Shown: positions 48,791-62,660, counted from the stretch's first letter. The stretch is 64,000 bases of DNA from Dickeya aquatica (GCF_900095885.1 NZ_LT615367.1:4216001-4280000), one strand, 5' to 3'. Notes: a model not told the origin generated them from the sequence alone. Program-made: numbers and translations.

Positions 48791-50335
48791 CTAGCCTTGC
48801 AGGAAGAAACGAAACGCCGGGTTTTGCGATTCGTCATGGCACTCGTAACCGAGCGCCTGAAGATGTTGCTCAAACGCCGGGTCGTGCTCGGTGCGCTCAA
48901 ATCCCGCCAGCACCCGGCCAAAATCGGTGCCGTGGCTGCGGTAATGAAACAGCGTAATATTCCAGTGCGTCCCCAGCGTGTTGAGGAATTTCAACAGCGC
49001 GCCCGGTGATTCCGGGAACTCAAAACTGTAGAGACGCTCTTTGAGCGGCTTGGAAGGACGGCCACCGACCATGTAGCGCACATGCAGTTTCGCCATCTCG
49101 TCATCAGACAAATCCACCACCTGATAACCGCCCGCCTGCAACTGTGACAGAATTTCATGCCGCTCTGCGCTGCCGCGCGTTAAGCGCACGCCAACAAAAA
49201 TGCAGGCGTTATCGGCGTGCGCATAGCGGTAGTTAAATTCGGTGACAGATCGCCCGCCCAGCAACTGGCAGAATTTGAGAAAACTGCCTTTCTGCTCGGG
49301 AATGGTGACAGCCATCAGCGCTTCGCGCTGCTCGCCCAGCTCACAGCGCTCGGAAACATAACGCAAGCCGTGGAAGTTGACGTTCGCCCCCGAGAGAATA
49401 TGCGCCAGCCGCTCGCCCTGAATGTTGTGCTGCTGGATGTATTTTTTCATGCCCGCCAGCGCCAGCGCACCGGACGGTTCGGCAATGGCGCGCACATCTT
49501 CGAACAGGTCTTTCACCGCCGCGCAAATGGCATCGCTATCGACCGTTATCACATCATCCAGATATTCCCGGCACAGGCGGAAGGTTTCGTCACCAATGCG
49601 TTTTACCGCCACCCCTTCGGCAAACAGCCCGACGCGCGGCAAGTCCACCGGCTGGCCGGCATCCAGCGCAGCGCGCAGGCAAGCGGAGTCTTCGGCTTCA
49701 ACACCGATAACCTGAATCTGTGGCATCAGCTGTTTGATAAGCACCGCGACGCCCGCCGCCAGCCCACCGCCGCCGACCGGTACAAACACCCGGTCGAGGT
49801 GCGCGTCTTGCTGCAACAGCTCCATCGCCAGCGTACCCTGCCCGGCAATCACCGCCGGGTGGTCAAACGGCGGCACAAAGGTCATGTGTTGCTGCTGTGA
49901 CAGCGCAATGGCTTTGGCTTTGGCTTCATCGAAGTTCGCGCCATGCAGCAACACTTCGCCGCCAAAATCACGCACCGCATCGACTTTAATGTCTGCGGTG
50001 GCAACCGGCATCACAATCAACGCCCGAATACCCAGGCGGCTGGCGGATAACGCCACGCCCTGCGCGTGGTTCCCGGCCGATGCCGTCACCACGCCGTGCG
50101 CTTTTTGCGTCTCGCTCAGGCTTGCCATCATGGCGTAAGCGCCACGCAGCTTAAAGCTGTGTACCGCCTGGCGGTCTTCACGTTTGACCAAAATGACGTT
50201 ACCCAGGCGCGATGACAACTTATCCATCGGCTCCAGCGGCGTCACCTGCGCCACTTCGTACACCGGCGCGCGCAGTACCGCGCGCAGGTACTCCGCACCG
50301 CCGGGTTCGGCGGGAAGCGGTTGAGAAACTGCCAT
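48791..50335 (-). CDS. ilvA: Threonine deaminase, biosynthetic
   Basis: A 514-residue PLP enzyme that converts threonine to 2-oxobutanoate, the first step of isoleucine synthesis. The PLP lysine is in VHSFKLRGAYAM (Lys62), the phosphate-binding glycine loop is PVGGGGLAAGVA, and two ACT-like domains at the C-terminus (FPESPGALLKFLNTLG) mediate isoleucine inhibition and valine activation. Length equals E. coli IlvA. It is the last gene of the ilvLGMEDA operon and begins five bases after ilvD. Confidence 0.98.
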   Translation of the reverse strand: MAVSQPLPAEPGGAEYLRAVLRAPVYEVAQVTPLEPMDKLSSRLGNVILVKREDRQAVHSFKLRGAYAMMASLSETQKAHGVVTASAGNHAQGVALSASRLGIRALIVMPVATADIKVDAVRDFGGEVLLHGANFDEAKAKAIALSQQQHMTFVPPFDHPAVIAGQGTLAMELLQQDAHLDRVFVPVGGGGLAAGVAVLIKQLMPQIQVIGVEAEDSACLRAALDAGQPVDLPRVGLFAEGVAVKRIGDETFRLCREYLDDVITVDSDAICAAVKDLFEDVRAIAEPSGALALAGMKKYIQQHNIQGERLAHILSGANVNFHGLRYVSERCELGEQREALMAVTIPEQKGSFLKFCQLLGGRSVTEFNYRYAHADNACIFVGVRLTRGSAERHEILSQLQAGGYQVVDLSDDEMAKLHVRYMVGGRPSKPLKERLYSFEFPESPGALLKFLNTLGTHWNITLFHYRSHGTDFGRVLAGFERTEHDPAFEQHLQALGYECHDESQNPAFRFFLQG

Positions 50336-50340
50336 GATGG

Positions 50341-52191
50341 TTAGCCTCCGAGTTTGCTCTTATCGCGTACCGCGCCTTTATCTGCGCTGGTGGCGAGACT
50401 GGCGTAAGCACGCAGCGCGAACGACACCTGACGATCGCGGTTTTTCGGCGTCCAGGCCGCTTCGCCACGCGCCAGTTCCTGCTCACGACGGCGAGCGAGC
50501 GCCTCATCATCCACTTCCAGCGCGATGCTGCGTTTCGGAATGTCGATGGCAATCATGTCGCCATCCTGCACCAGCCCGATGGTGCCGCCATTGGCCGCTT
50601 CCGGTGAGGCATGACCAATAGACAAGCCAGAGGTGCCGCCAGAGAAGCGCCCGTCGGTGATAAGCGCACAGGCCTTGCCCAATCCCATCGATTTCAGGAA
50701 GCTGGTGGGGTAGAGCATTTCCTGCATCCCGGGGCCGCCTTTCGGCCCTTCGTAGCGAATCACCACTACGTCGCCAGCCACCACACGGCCACCCAGAATG
50801 GCTTCAACCGCATCATCCTGACTTTCATACACTTTTGCCGGGCCACGGAACACCAGACTGCCTTCGTCTACCCCGGCGGTTTTCACAATGCAGCCATCTT
50901 CAGCCAGATTGCCGTACAGCACCGCCAACCCGCCATCCTGACTGTAAGCGTGTTCGCGCGAACGGATACACCCTTCCTGACGATCGGTATCCAGCGAATC
51001 CCAGCGGCAGTCCTGCGAGAACGCCTGCGTGGTGCGAATCCCTGCCGGGCCAGCGGCAAACATCGTTTTCACCGCTTCGTCCTGGGTGAGCATCACGTCA
51101 TAAGTTGAGAGCGTTTCCGGCAGCGTCAGGCCCAGCACATTTTTCACGTCGCGGTTCAGCAAACCGGCGCGATCCAGCTCACCGAGAATACCCATCACGC
51201 CACCGGCGCGGTGTACATCTTCCATGTGGTATTTCTGGGTACTCGGTGCCACCTTGCACAGCTGCGGCACTTTGCGCGACAGACGATCGATGTCATCCAT
51301 GGTGAAGTCCACTTCCGCTTCCTGCGCCGATGCCAACAGGTGCAGTACGGTGTTGGTGGAGCCGCCCATGGCGATATCCAGCGTCATGGCATTTTCAAAC
51401 GCCGCTTTGGTGGCAATATTACGCGGCAGCGCGCTGGCATCGTCTTGCTCGTAGTAACGCTTGGTCAGCTCAACAATGCGTGTTCCCGCATTGAGGAACA
51501 GTTGTTTGCGATCGGCGTGGGTGGCCAGCAGCGAGCCGTTACCCGGCTGAGACAGCCCCAGCGCTTCAGTCAGGCAGTTCATCGAGTTGGCAGTGAACAT
51601 GCCAGAGCAAGAACCGCAGGTCGGGCAGGCAGAGCGTTCAATCTGGTCGCTGTCGGCATCGCTGACATTCGGGTTCGCGCCCTGAATCATGGCATCCACC
51701 AGATCCAGCTTGATGAGCTGATTAGAGAGTTTGGTTTTCCCGGCTTCCATCGGGCCACCGGAAACAAAAATCACCGGAATATTCAGGCGCAGCGAGGCCA
51801 TCAGCATGCCTGGGGTGATTTTGTCGCAGTTAGAAATACACACCATGGCATCCGCGCAGTGTGCGTTAACCATGTACTCTACCGAGTCGGCAATCAGCTC
51901 ACGCGAGGGCAGCGAGTACAGCATACCGCCATGGCCCATCGCTATCCCGTCATCCACCGCGATGGTGTTGAACTCTTTGGCAACACCGCCCGCCGCTTCA
52001 ATCTGCTCGGCGACCAGTTTACCCAGATCGCGCAGATGAACGTGGCCGGGAACAAATTGCGTGAACGAGTTCACGACCGCAATGATAGGTTTGCCAAAAT
52101 CGGCGTCGGTCATTCCTGTGGCGCGCCACAGGGCTCGCGCTCCAGCCATGTTACGACCATGCGTGGTGGTGGCTGAACGGTACTTAGGCAT
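50341..52191 (-). CDS. ilvD: Dihydroxy-acid dehydratase
   Basis: A 616-residue Fe-S dehydratase that acts on 2,3-dihydroxyisovalerate and its isoleucine homologue. Cluster cysteines are visible in [12 protein letters not shown] and [19 protein letters not shown]; the IlvD/Edd signature [19 protein letters not shown] is near residue 490. The start at 52191 ([19 protein letters not shown]) matches the family; a longer in-frame reading to 52296 enters the ilvE-ilvD gap. It lies 74 bases after ilvE. Confidence 0.98.
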   Translation of the reverse strand: MPKYRSATTTHGRNMAGARALWRATGMTDADFGKPIIAVVNSFTQFVPGHVHLRDLGKLVAEQIEAAGGVAKEFNTIAVDDGIAMGHGGMLYSLPSRELIADSVEYMVNAHCADAMVCISNCDKITPGMLMASLRLNIPVIFVSGGPMEAGKTKLSNQLIKLDLVDAMIQGANPNVSDADSDQIERSACPTCGSCSGMFTANSMNCLTEALGLSQPGNGSLLATHADRKQLFLNAGTRIVELTKRYYEQDDASALPRNIATKAAFENAMTLDIAMGGSTNTVLHLLASAQEAEVDFTMDDIDRLSRKVPQLCKVAPSTQKYHMEDVHRAGGVMGILGELDRAGLLNRDVKNVLGLTLPETLSTYDVMLTQDEAVKTMFAAGPAGIRTTQAFSQDCRWDSLDTDRQEGCIRSREHAYSQDGGLAVLYGNLAEDGCIVKTAGVDEGSLVFRGPAKVYESQDDAVEAILGGRVVAGDVVVIRYEGPKGGPGMQEMLYPTSFLKSMGLGKACALITDGRFSGGTSGLSIGHASPEAANGGTIGLVQDGDMIAIDIPKRSIALEVDDEALARRREQELARGEAAWTPKNRDRQVSFALRAYASLATSADKGAVRDKSKLGG

Positions 52192-52265
52192 ACTCTGATT
52201 ACTCCAGTTTAAACGGGTAGCCGGTGGCGAGAGCGCCACCGGAAAAAGCATTCTGTGATAACGAA

Positions 52266-53192
52266 TTAACGATTGACCGGATCCAGCCAGCCCCATTTGT
52301 CTTGCGTTTCGCCGCTAAACAGGCCAAAGAACGCCTGCTGCAATTGTTTGGTGACAGGCCCGCATTTGCCGATGCCAACCTGAATACCGTCCACGCTGCG
52401 CACCGGGGTGATTTCCGCCGCCGTGCCGGACATAAAGACTTCATCCGCCAGATACAGCGATTCACGCGACAGTACCTGCTCACGCACCTCAAAGCCTTTG
52501 TCTTTCGCCAGTTTGATGATGGCATCACGGGTGATGCCCGGCAGCGCAGCAGACGTAAACGGCGGGGTGAAAATCACGCCGTCTTTCACTTCAAACAGGT
52601 TTTCGCCTGCGCCTTCCGACACATAGCCGTTCACATCCAGCGCAATCCCTTCCTGATAGCCATGGCGACGCGCTTCGCTGCCCACCAGCAGAGAAGAGAG
52701 GTAGTTACCGCCCGCTTTGGCCGCCGTCGGAATGGTATTGGCAGCCACACGATTCCATGACGACACCATCGCATCAATACCTTGATCCAGCGCTTCTTCG
52801 CCCAAATAGGCTCCCCACGGGAAGGCGGCGATAATCACATCGGTGCTATAACCCGCGGGCGGGTTCACGCCCATACCCACATCGCCAACAAACACCAGCG
52901 GGCGAATATACGCGCTGGTCAGGTTATTACGGCGCAGCGTTTCGCGGCAGGCTTCCATCAGCTCATCAACGCTGTAGGATATTGGCATACGGTAGATTTT
53001 GGCCGAATCATGCAGGCGCTGCATGTGCTCACGGTGGCGGAACACCACCGGCCCTTTGTGAGAGGTATAGCAGCGCACCCCTTCAAACACAGACGTGCCA
53101 TAATGCAGCGCATGGGACATCACATGCACTTTGGCCTCAGCCCAGGCAACCATTTCACCGTTGAACCAGATATAGTCTGCTTTTTTCGTCAT
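52266..53192 (-). CDS. ilvE: Branched-chain amino-acid aminotransferase
   Basis: A 308-residue class IV PLP aminotransferase that makes valine, isoleucine and leucine from their keto acids. Visible features: [26 protein letters not shown] in the N-terminal half (given in parts: [16 protein letters not shown]), the PLP lysine in [14 protein letters not shown] (about residue 160), [20 protein letters not shown], and the C-terminal GTAAEITPV. Third structural gene of the ilv operon. Confidence 0.98.
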   Translation of the reverse strand: MTKKADYIWFNGEMVAWAEAKVHVMSHALHYGTSVFEGVRCYTSHKGPVVFRHREHMQRLHDSAKIYRMPISYSVDELMEACRETLRRNNLTSAYIRPLVFVGDVGMGVNPPAGYSTDVIIAAFPWGAYLGEEALDQGIDAMVSSWNRVAANTIPTAAKAGGNYLSSLLVGSEARRHGYQEGIALDVNGYVSEGAGENLFEVKDGVIFTPPFTSAALPGITRDAIIKLAKDKGFEVREQVLSRESLYLADEVFMSGTAAEITPVRSVDGIQVGIGKCGPVTKQLQQAFFGLFSGETQDKWGWLDPVNR

Positions 53193-53216
53193 TGTTAATT
53201 TTCCTTACCGGTGCCT

Positions 53217-53474
53217 TCAGGCACGTATCTGTTGTGATGTGAGCGGCTGGATCTCGACACAGGCAATGTCCAGCAGTTTGCTTAATTGGGTTGACAATAA
53301 ATCTACCGGTCGCTGGCTGGCAACGGTCATTTCTATCTGTACCCGATCGCCGCTTAACTCCTGCGTCATATTCATGGTACAAACCTGAAAGCCGCGATGA
53401 CGGGCCACGCGCAAGACGCGCTCCAGCACCTCGGGACGATAGCGGGCCTGAATGGAAAGCTGATGATGTGTCAT
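53217..53474 (-). CDS. ilvM: Acetolactate synthase II small subunit
   Basis: An 85-residue ACT-domain regulatory subunit of acetohydroxyacid synthase II. It starts at 53474 (MTHHQLSIQARYRPEVLERVLRV) 17 bases after the ilvG end, with GGAGAC before it. A 6-residue longer frame from 53492 overlaps the ilvG stop and is less likely. The conserved FQVCTMNM and RPVDLLSTQLSKL segments are seen. It stabilises IlvG; type II enzymes resist valine inhibition. Confidence 0.95.
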   Translation of the reverse strand: MTHHQLSIQARYRPEVLERVLRVARHRGFQVCTMNMTQELSGDRVQIEMTVASQRPVDLLSTQLSKLLDIACVEIQPLTSQQIRA

Positions 53475-53491
53475 GGGAAAGTCTCCTGCCA

Positions 53492-55138
53492 TTATTCTGT
53501 TTTATCAAGCATGGTTTCGTTACCGGCACCCGGTGGCACCAGCGGCCAGACATTCTCATTCTCGTCGATGGAAACATGCAGCAGATAAGGGCCTTCGCTG
53601 TTCAGCAGCGCATCCAGGGCGGAATCAATCTGGTCTTTACGGGTAATGTGTTGGCCGGGGATACCAAAGGCGCTGGCCAACATCAGGAAATCGGGGTTAT
53701 CAGAAAGGTTGGTTTCACTGTAGCGCTCATCGAAAAATAACTGCTGCCATTGTCGTACCATCCCGAGCCGCTGATTATCCAGCAGCAGGATCTTCACGGG
53801 CAGACGTTTTCGCTTAATAGTGCCAAGCTCCTGCACATTCATCATAAAAGAGCCGTCGCCTGAAACACAGATAACCGTATTCTCCGGGCGGGCAACCTGC
53901 GCGCCAACCGCCGCAGGCACGCCAAACCCCATGGTGCCAAGCCCACTGGAGGTGATGAAGTTTTCAGGCCGGGTAAAGTGCATATGTTGGGCAGCCCACA
54001 TCTGGTGTTGACCAACATCGGTAGTGATAACGGTCTCGGCAGGCATACGATCCGCCAGAGTGCGCAGCAGCGCCGGAGCATAGATCGCCTCGCCGGGATG
54101 GTCGTAACGCCATGGATATTCGGCTTTCATCATCGCCGCCTGTTGCTGCCATGCGGCGATATCGAGCGATTGCTGTAATGCTGGCAATAATTGATTCAAA
54201 TCGCCATTAAGCGCGACGTGTGCCTGACGCAATTTATTCAGTTCCGCCGGGTCGATATCCATATGAATAACGCTGGCGTGAGGTGCGAACGCACTGAGCT
54301 TGCCGGTCACGCGATCATCAAAACGCGCCCCTATCGCCACCAGCAGGTCACACTCTTGTACCAACAAGTTTGCCGCCCGCGTACCGTGCATCCCCAGCAT
54401 ACCGAGGTAATACGGATAGTCATTGGCAACCGCGCCTAACCCCTTGAGCGTCACGACCGCCGGGATCTGCGTGGTGTCGATAAACGCGCGCAGCGCAGGG
54501 ACGGCCTGTGCCAGGCCCACACCACCACCGATATACAACACCGGTTTTTTCGCCTGAGCCAGCATCGCCCGCGCTTCAGCAACGCGATGGGCAGAAAAAG
54601 GCAGGCTGTCATCCACCGGCATAAAACAGGGGGAAAACTCGCCTTGTGCCAACTGAATGTCTTTCGGGATATCAATCAGCACCGGGCCGGGGCGACCGCT
54701 GCGGGCAACGGCGAAAGCTTCAGCCATGATTTCCGGTAATGACTCGATGGAGTCCACCAAAAAGCTGTGTTTAGTACATGCCAGCGACAACCCCAGCACA
54801 TCAATTTCCTGAAAGGCATCGGTGCCTATCAACGCCGAGCCAACCTGACCGGTAATCGCCACAACTGGCACCGAATCCAACAAAGCATCGGCCAGCCCGG
54901 TTATCAGGTTGGTGGCTCCGGGGCCGGATGTGGCAATACAGACGCCAACATTGCCAGTCGAGCGGGCATAACCAATCGCCGCCATGGCGGCACCCTGCTC
55001 ATGGCGGCACAGCAGATGCTCGACGCCGCCGTCATACAAGGCATCGTAAACCGGCATAATCGCGCCACCTGGATAACCAAAAACGGTTTCCACTCCCTGC
55101 GCCCGCAACGCTTGTACTACCCACTGTGCGCCATTCAT
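53492..55138 (-). CDS. ilvG: Acetolactate synthase II large subunit (intact)
   Basis: A 548-residue ThDP/FAD enzyme that condenses pyruvate with pyruvate or 2-oxobutanoate. The catalytic glutamate is in [17 protein letters not shown] (about residue 47); the ThDP motif is [23 protein letters not shown] near residues 428-455. The frame is intact, unlike the frameshifted ilvG of E. coli K-12, so this strain should keep a valine-resistant isozyme. It is the first structural gene after the leader and attenuator. Confidence 0.98.
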   Translation of the reverse strand: MNGAQWVVQALRAQGVETVFGYPGGAIMPVYDALYDGGVEHLLCRHEQGAAMAAIGYARSTGNVGVCIATSGPGATNLITGLADALLDSVPVVAITGQVGSALIGTDAFQEIDVLGLSLACTKHSFLVDSIESLPEIMAEAFAVARSGRPGPVLIDIPKDIQLAQGEFSPCFMPVDDSLPFSAHRVAEARAMLAQAKKPVLYIGGGVGLAQAVPALRAFIDTTQIPAVVTLKGLGAVANDYPYYLGMLGMHGTRAANLLVQECDLLVAIGARFDDRVTGKLSAFAPHASVIHMDIDPAELNKLRQAHVALNGDLNQLLPALQQSLDIAAWQQQAAMMKAEYPWRYDHPGEAIYAPALLRTLADRMPAETVITTDVGQHQMWAAQHMHFTRPENFITSSGLGTMGFGVPAAVGAQVARPENTVICVSGDGSFMMNVQELGTIKRKRLPVKILLLDNQRLGMVRQWQQLFFDERYSETNLSDNPDFLMLASAFGIPGQHITRKDQIDSALDALLNSEGPYLLHVSIDENENVWPLVPPGAGNETMLDKTE

Positions 55139-55222
55139 AGTTATTTCCCCGATTCCATCTGAGGAAAACAGGATTTTATGCTACCGGACATGCTCTGCTC
55201 CCTTATTGAGATTGTCGGCCCA

Positions 55223-55254
55223 TAAAAAAACCCCCGACCTTTCGGTGCGGGGGT
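55223..55254 (-). terminator. ilv operon attenuator terminator
   Basis: On the minus strand, CCCCCGCACC and GGTCGGGGG form a GC-rich hairpin around GAAA, followed by seven T. It lies 24 bases after the ilvL stop and 85 bases before ilvG, as expected for attenuation by leucine, valine and isoleucine supply. Confidence 0.93.
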
Positions 55255-55277
55255 TTTCTTGAATTCGGCCTTGATTT

Positions 55278-55376
55278 TTAAGCCATTCTTCGTCCAAGTG
55301 CAGCCCCGCACGGTGGGTTAATAATCACCACCACGCTAATCACGACTAGGCTAATCACTAGGTTTAGGGCTTTCAT
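55278..55376 (-). CDS. ilvL: ilv operon leader peptide
   Basis: A 32-codon leader peptide, MKALNLVISLVVISVVVIIN followed by PPCGAALGRRMA. It contains four Leu, six Val and four Ile codons; three of the Leu codons are the rare CTA, near the start. Ribosome stalling here, when charged tRNAs for these amino acids are short, prevents the terminator at 55223-55254 from forming. The second half (PPCGAALG) matches E. coli IlvL as I recall it. Confidence 0.95.
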   Translation of the reverse strand: MKALNLVISLVVISVVVIINPPCGAALGRRMA

Positions 55377-55692
55377 TTCAGGTTGTTCATTAATCTATTG
55401 TCGAACGAATGCCTACAGAGTTATCACAGCAAGCCCCGCAATGACAACTCTTTTTTCTTTACCTTCCAGTGGGAAAACGCGGACTTATCTAAAAAAACAC
55501 TTACTATTCATAAAGTAAACCTTGGTATTAGCTATTGCACTTTTTGTCATCAAACAGGCCTGTATCGCAATATTATGTTTTCGCGCTGCAACAGCCATTT
55601 TTTTTCTGGCAACCGCTCGCACCACCGTTACTGTCATGATGCATAAACGCCCCCAGCACCCCATGATGTACCCGTCGCAGGGAGGAATGAGA

Positions 55693-57219
55693 ATGACACT
55701 GGCCATCACCTATACACGCGCCACTATTGGCATGCAGGCACCTGAAGTCTCCATTGAGGTACACATCAGTAACGGGCTGCCCGCTCTCACGCTGGTCGGC
55801 TTACCGGAAACCACTGTCAAAGAAGCACGAGACCGGGTGCGCAGTGCTCTTATCAATTGTGGCTTTACCTTTCCAGCCAAGCGGATCACCGTCAACCTGG
55901 CACCTGCCGACCTGCCTAAAGAGGGAGGACGTTATGATCTGCCTATCGCACTGGCCATTCTGGCAGCCTCAGAACAGATTGCAGGAGAGAAGCTGGCACA
56001 GTTTGAGTTTCTCGGTGAGCTAGGCTTATCTGGCAGCCTGCGTGGCGTGCATGGCGCTATTCCTGCGGCTCTGGAATCCCACAAAGCAGGGCGCAGCCTG
56101 ATTCTGCCGCAAGACAATCAAATGGAAATGGTACTGGTGCCTCACAGTAATGCTTTGCTCGCCAGCCATTTATTGCAAGTCTGTGCATTTTTACAAACCG
56201 GAGAGACGTTACAAAAAGGGCGTGATGTCTCCCCCATCGCCCACGTTAGCCAGGCCATCCCTGATCTGAAAGAAATAATCGGCCAGGAGCAAGGCAAAAG
56301 AGCGCTGGAGATAACCGCTGCTGGTGGCCACAACTTACTGCTGTTAGGCCCACCAGGGACGGGAAAAACCATGCTGGCCAGCCGTTTGCCGGGGCTACTT
56401 CCCGAGCTTGATGACGAAGAAGCACAAGAGAGCGCCGCAATTAACAGTCTTATCAATATTCAGCCCAGCCTTTCTCAATGGCGTAGCCGCCCTTTTCGGG
56501 CTCCGCACCATACGGCATCGATAACTGCATTAGTGGGGGGAGGTGTGTTACCCAAACCTGGCGAGATCTCACTGGCGCATAATGGCGTGCTGTTTTTAGA
56601 TGAATTACCGGAATTTGAACGCCGGGTTTTAGACTCACTGCGTGAGCCTCTCGAATCAGGCGAAATCGTCATTTCACGCACTCGTGCCAAAGTCTGTTAC
56701 CCTGCACGCTTTCAACTTGTCGCCGCGATGAACCCCAGCCCATCAGGGCACTATCAAGGAATGCATAGCCGCATGCCAGCACAGCAAGTTTTGCGCTATC
56801 TCAATCGATTATCAGGTCCATTCCTGGACCGTTTTGATCTGTCAATTGAAGTTCCTCTGCTTGCACCCGGTATACTACGCCAGCAGACACGCAACGGCGA
56901 AAACAGCGAAGCAGTAAGGGAAAGGGTCATTCAGGCTCGCAAACGACAGCTGGCGCGTGCAGGGCGTATTAACGCACAGATGAAGCCTGACGATATTACC
57001 AGCTACTGCAAACTCAAAAACGAGGACGCCGCTTATCTGGAAGAAGTGATGGGTAAATTAGGTCTTTCAGTGAGGGCCTGGCACCGGATACTAAAAGTTT
57101 CACGCACCATCGCCGATCTGGGGGGTGAGGAGCACATTCAGCGTAAACACTTATCGGAAGCGCTCAGTTACCGATGCATGGACCGCCTGCTTATTCAATT
57201 GCACAAGAGTCTTACATAA
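55693..57219 (+). CDS. comM: ComM/YifB, Mg-chelatase-like AAA+ ATPase
   Basis: A 508-residue AAA+ protein that, in naturally transformable bacteria, acts as a hexameric helicase promoting branch migration during DNA uptake. It has an N-terminal ChlI-like domain (LVGLPETTVKEARDRVRSAL), Walker A GPPGTGKTM (about residue 220), Walker B VLFLDELPEF and the C-terminal Mg-chelatase domain (SYCKLKNEDAAYLEEVM). The ATG at 55693 lies seven bases after GGAGG; an ATG at 55687 is too close to it. The 317 bases back to ilvL hold promoters but no gene that I can see. Confidence 0.95.
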   Translation: MTLAITYTRATIGMQAPEVSIEVHISNGLPALTLVGLPETTVKEARDRVRSALINCGFTFPAKRITVNLAPADLPKEGGRYDLPIALAILAASEQIAGEKLAQFEFLGELGLSGSLRGVHGAIPAALESHKAGRSLILPQDNQMEMVLVPHSNALLASHLLQVCAFLQTGETLQKGRDVSPIAHVSQAIPDLKEIIGQEQGKRALEITAAGGHNLLLLGPPGTGKTMLASRLPGLLPELDDEEAQESAAINSLINIQPSLSQWRSRPFRAPHHTASITALVGGGVLPKPGEISLAHNGVLFLDELPEFERRVLDSLREPLESGEIVISRTRAKVCYPARFQLVAAMNPSPSGHYQGMHSRMPAQQVLRYLNRLSGPFLDRFDLSIEVPLLAPGILRQQTRNGENSEAVRERVIQARKRQLARAGRINAQMKPDDITSYCKLKNEDAAYLEEVMGKLGLSVRAWHRILKVSRTIADLGGEEHIQRKHLSEALSYRCMDRLLIQLHKSLT

Positions 57220-57282
57220 CCTCAATGTCATGCGCAGTCACAGCCATCAGAAAGCAAGAATGGGGCAACAGCCCCATTAAGA

Positions 57283-57621
57283 TTAGTCATCGCTTTCCGT
57301 ATATTCTTCAACGGTATCCATTTGTGGCTTGCCACCAGATAACGTATGGAAGCGTTTCGGACGACGAATACGAGCAGTATACTTGGCCCAGATTTTTTCC
57401 AACTCAGTCTCAGCAGACCGCTCACCACGGCACACAGCGACAAACTGGTTTTCTTCATCTGTTACTGGCTGACGTTTGCCCGTATCCAGTTCGTTAAATG
57501 CTTGCCCATAACGTTCCAGCAGTTGAGCTTCTTTAATCGTAAAGTCACCGTGCCGGGAAAAACCACGTGGATAGAATTTGTTATCAAAAAAACGACTGTT
57601 TGTTGAGAAGCTTTCCGCCAT
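57283..57621 (-). CDS. maoP: MaoP, Ori macrodomain organisation protein
   Basis: A 112-residue protein nearly collinear with E. coli YifE/Mao[31 protein letters not shown] near the N-terminus (parts: [20 protein letters not shown]) and [15 protein letters not shown] near the C-terminus. MaoP, with the site maoS, organises the Ori macrodomain in E. coli. It is convergent with comM and divergent from hdfR, the same order as in E. coli. I could not identify maoS by eye. Confidence 0.95.
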   Translation of the reverse strand: MAESFSTNSRFFDNKFYPRGFSRHGDFTIKEAQLLERYGQAFNELDTGKRQPVTDEENQFVAVCRGERSAETELEKIWAKYTARIRRPKRFHTLSGGKPQMDTVEEYTESDD

Positions 57622-57740
57622 CTTACACGCTCCTAATTCTCATATGGTCGTGCCGTTTATGGCGCGGAGTATTAGATAGGCTTGACTTCCTGTAAAACAA
57701 AACATTTAAATCATGACGATAAATTTTTTTGGAGAAAAGA

Positions 57741-58568
57741 ATGGACACCGACTTACTGAAAACCTTTCTGGAAGTCAGCCGGACACGACACTTTGGTCGG
57801 GCTGCTGAATCTCTCTATCTCACGCAATCCGCAGTAAGCTTTCGTATCCGGCAGCTCGAAAATCAACTCGGGGCACACTTGTTTACACGTCACAGAAATA
57901 ATATTCGCCTGACACCTGCTGGTGAGCGCTTACTACCCTATGCAGAGAGCCTGATTGGTACATGGCAGATTGCCAAAAAAGAAGTTGCACGTTCCCAGCA
58001 ACACAGTCAGCTTGCCATCGGCGCTACCGCCTCACTATGGGAAGCCTTTTTAACCCCATGGCTAAACGAGCTTTATCAACAACGTCCATTATTACAATTA
58101 GAGGCGCGAATAGCCCCCCGACAGGCCTTGATTAAGGAGCTCCACGAGCGTCAGCTCGATTTATTAATAACAACAGAATCACCAAAGATGGATGAACTTT
58201 CCTGTCAGTTACTGGGAAATTTCTCGTTATCGCTACTAGGTTATTCCATTAATGAATCAGCAGATGAATTACCTTATATCAAGCTTGAGTGGGGTGCTGA
58301 CTTTCATCAGCACGAAAATGCCTGGCTGGCTGGCGATCAGATACCCTCTTTAACGACATCATCTGCACACCTTGCACGACAGTTGATGTTCACTCTTGGT
58401 GGCTGTGCGTTCCTTCCAAGCCACTGGCTGGAGCAGTATCCTGAATTGCATCAGATGCCTAAATCAGAAACTGTTATTCGTCCATGTTATGCCGTATGGC
58501 TTGAAAACAGTGACCAACAGGAACTTATCAGGCAATTATTAAAGACACCTATCGATACCAGTGTGTAA
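57741..58568 (+). CDS. hdfR: LysR-type regulator HdfR
   Basis: A 275-residue LysR-family protein. The N-terminal HTH is [36 protein letters not shown] (parts: [17 protein letters not shown] and [14 protein letters not shown]). In E. coli HdfR represses flhDC and is itself controlled by H-NS. The ATG at 57741 follows GGAG at proper spacing; a TTG 12 bases upstream lies within that site. It is divergent from maoP. A hairpin follows 20 bases after the stop. Confidence 0.94.
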   Translation: MDTDLLKTFLEVSRTRHFGRAAESLYLTQSAVSFRIRQLENQLGAHLFTRHRNNIRLTPAGERLLPYAESLIGTWQIAKKEVARSQQHSQLAIGATASLWEAFLTPWLNELYQQRPLLQLEARIAPRQALIKELHERQLDLLITTESPKMDELSCQLLGNFSLSLLGYSINESADELPYIKLEWGADFHQHENAWLAGDQIPSLTTSSAHLARQLMFTLGGCAFLPSHWLEQYPELHQMPKSETVIRPCYAVWLENSDQQELIRQLLKTPIDTSV

Positions 58569-58588
58569 ATCACAAACTCCATCCATCA

Positions 58589-58607
58589 GAAAGCCCGCAG
58601 GGCTTTC
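58589..58607 (+). terminator. Hairpin after hdfR
   Basis: A perfect 8-bp stem (GAAAGCCC and GGGCTTTC) with a 3-base loop, 20 bases past hdfR. No T-run follows, so it may be a processing or weak termination site. The rest of the gap to 58806 has no convincing gene. Confidence 0.4.
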
Positions 58608-58806
58608 GAAGCATCACCAATGACAATGCGCGTATCAAGCAGCAGAAAGCCATCTAATGGCCAGAAAATTCGATTAATTCGCAGAAACCATGAATAAAAG
58701 AAAATGCACGGATATACAACGGATATTCACCGGTACTCAAGTAATAACAGAGCACCAATGGAATGGAATGACAGTCAGTTTCCTGAAAAAGGAAAATAAC
58801 AGGGTA

Positions 58807-58844
58807 GAAAAACAATAAACCCTTCACGCAAGCGTGAAGGGTTT
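58807..58844 (-). terminator. Terminator of the rRNA operon
   Basis: A 13-bp perfect inverted repeat (58817-58829 and 58832-58844) followed in the minus direction by ATTGTTTTTC. It ends the leftward rRNA-tRNA transcript a few bases after tRNA-Trp. Confidence 0.88.
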
Positions 58845-58849
58845 ATGTT

Positions 58850-58925
58850 TGGCAGGGGCGGAGAGACTCGAACTCCCAACACCCGGTTTTGGAGACCGGT
58901 GCTCTACCAATTGAACTACGCCCCT
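58850..58925 (-). tRNA. trpT: tRNA-Trp (anticodon CCA)
   Basis: A 76-base tRNA with encoded CCA; the anticodon loop is CTCCAAA. It is the last gene of the rRNA operon, as trpT is in E. coli rrnC. Confidence 0.97.
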
Positions 58926-58933
58926 AAATAGGG

Positions 58934-59010
58934 TGGCGGTGCGGACGGGACTCGAACCCGCGACCCCCGGCGTGACAGGCCGGTATTCTAACCGACTGAA
59001 CTACCGCACC
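58934..59010 (-). tRNA. aspT: tRNA-Asp (anticodon GTC)
   Basis: A 77-base tRNA with encoded CCA; anticodon loop CTGTCAC. It lies between 5S rRNA and tRNA-Trp, as in E. coli rrnC. Confidence 0.97.
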
Positions 59011-59074
59011 ACCGATTCTGTATGTCATCAGAGAGGTCATTCTGATAACCGGTGCTTTCTTACACCACAATTTG

Positions 59075-59194
59075 ATGCCTGGCAGTTCCCTACTCTCGCA
59101 TGGGGAGACCCCACACTACCATCGGCGCTACGGCGTTTCACTTCTGAGTTCGGCATGGGGTCAGGTGGGACCACCGCGCTGTCGCCGCCAGGCA
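59075..59194 (-). rRNA. rrf: 5S ribosomal RNA
   Basis: A 120-base sequence whose ends (minus strand TGCCTGGCGGC... and ...CTGCCAGGCAT) pair in helix I. It is nearly the same as E. coli 5S rRNA, with the CCGAACTCAGAAGTG segment. Confidence 0.97.
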
Positions 59195-59310
59195 AATTCG
59201 TTTCATTCCGGCCGTCATGCTCCGCTTTCGCTTACACACAACCACCCGAACCAATCTCTGAACAAGCTGAATCTCTTCTTTCCGTCTCTCTAAAACACCT
59301 TCGGTGTTGT

Positions 59311-62216
<2,906 letters not shown>

Positions 62217-62382
62217 TCACAACCCGAAGGTGTTTCGGGATGCAAGTTTTTGAGAGACTCGAACAACACATGCATTCTCATACACATGCTGTCGTTTCAA
62301 TTTTTCAGCTTGTTCCAGATTGTTAAAGAGCAGAATACTTCGCAGCATACTGTTGCCAGTACACTCTGAAGTCATTCGTTAA

Positions 62383-62458
62383 TGGTGGAGCTATGCGGGA
62401 TCGAACCGCAGACCTCCTGCGTGCAAAGCAGGCGCTCTCCCAGCTGAGCTATAGCCCC
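62383..62458 (-). tRNA. alaT: tRNA-Ala (anticodon TGC)
   Basis: A 76-base tRNA with encoded CCA; anticodon loop TTTGCAC. It lies in the 16S-23S spacer, nearer 23S. Confidence 0.97.
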
Positions 62459-62515
62459 ATTGTGTGAGTTCAACCTTTTTCAGCCCCGCGCCGTGCTCCC
62501 GCACCCTCGCGAAAC

Positions 62516-62592
<77 letters not shown>

Positions 62593-62660
62593 ATAAGGTT
62601 TTACTGCTCATCTTCTTCATCAGACAATCTGTGTGGACACCACGCAGGCTCTTCACTCGG

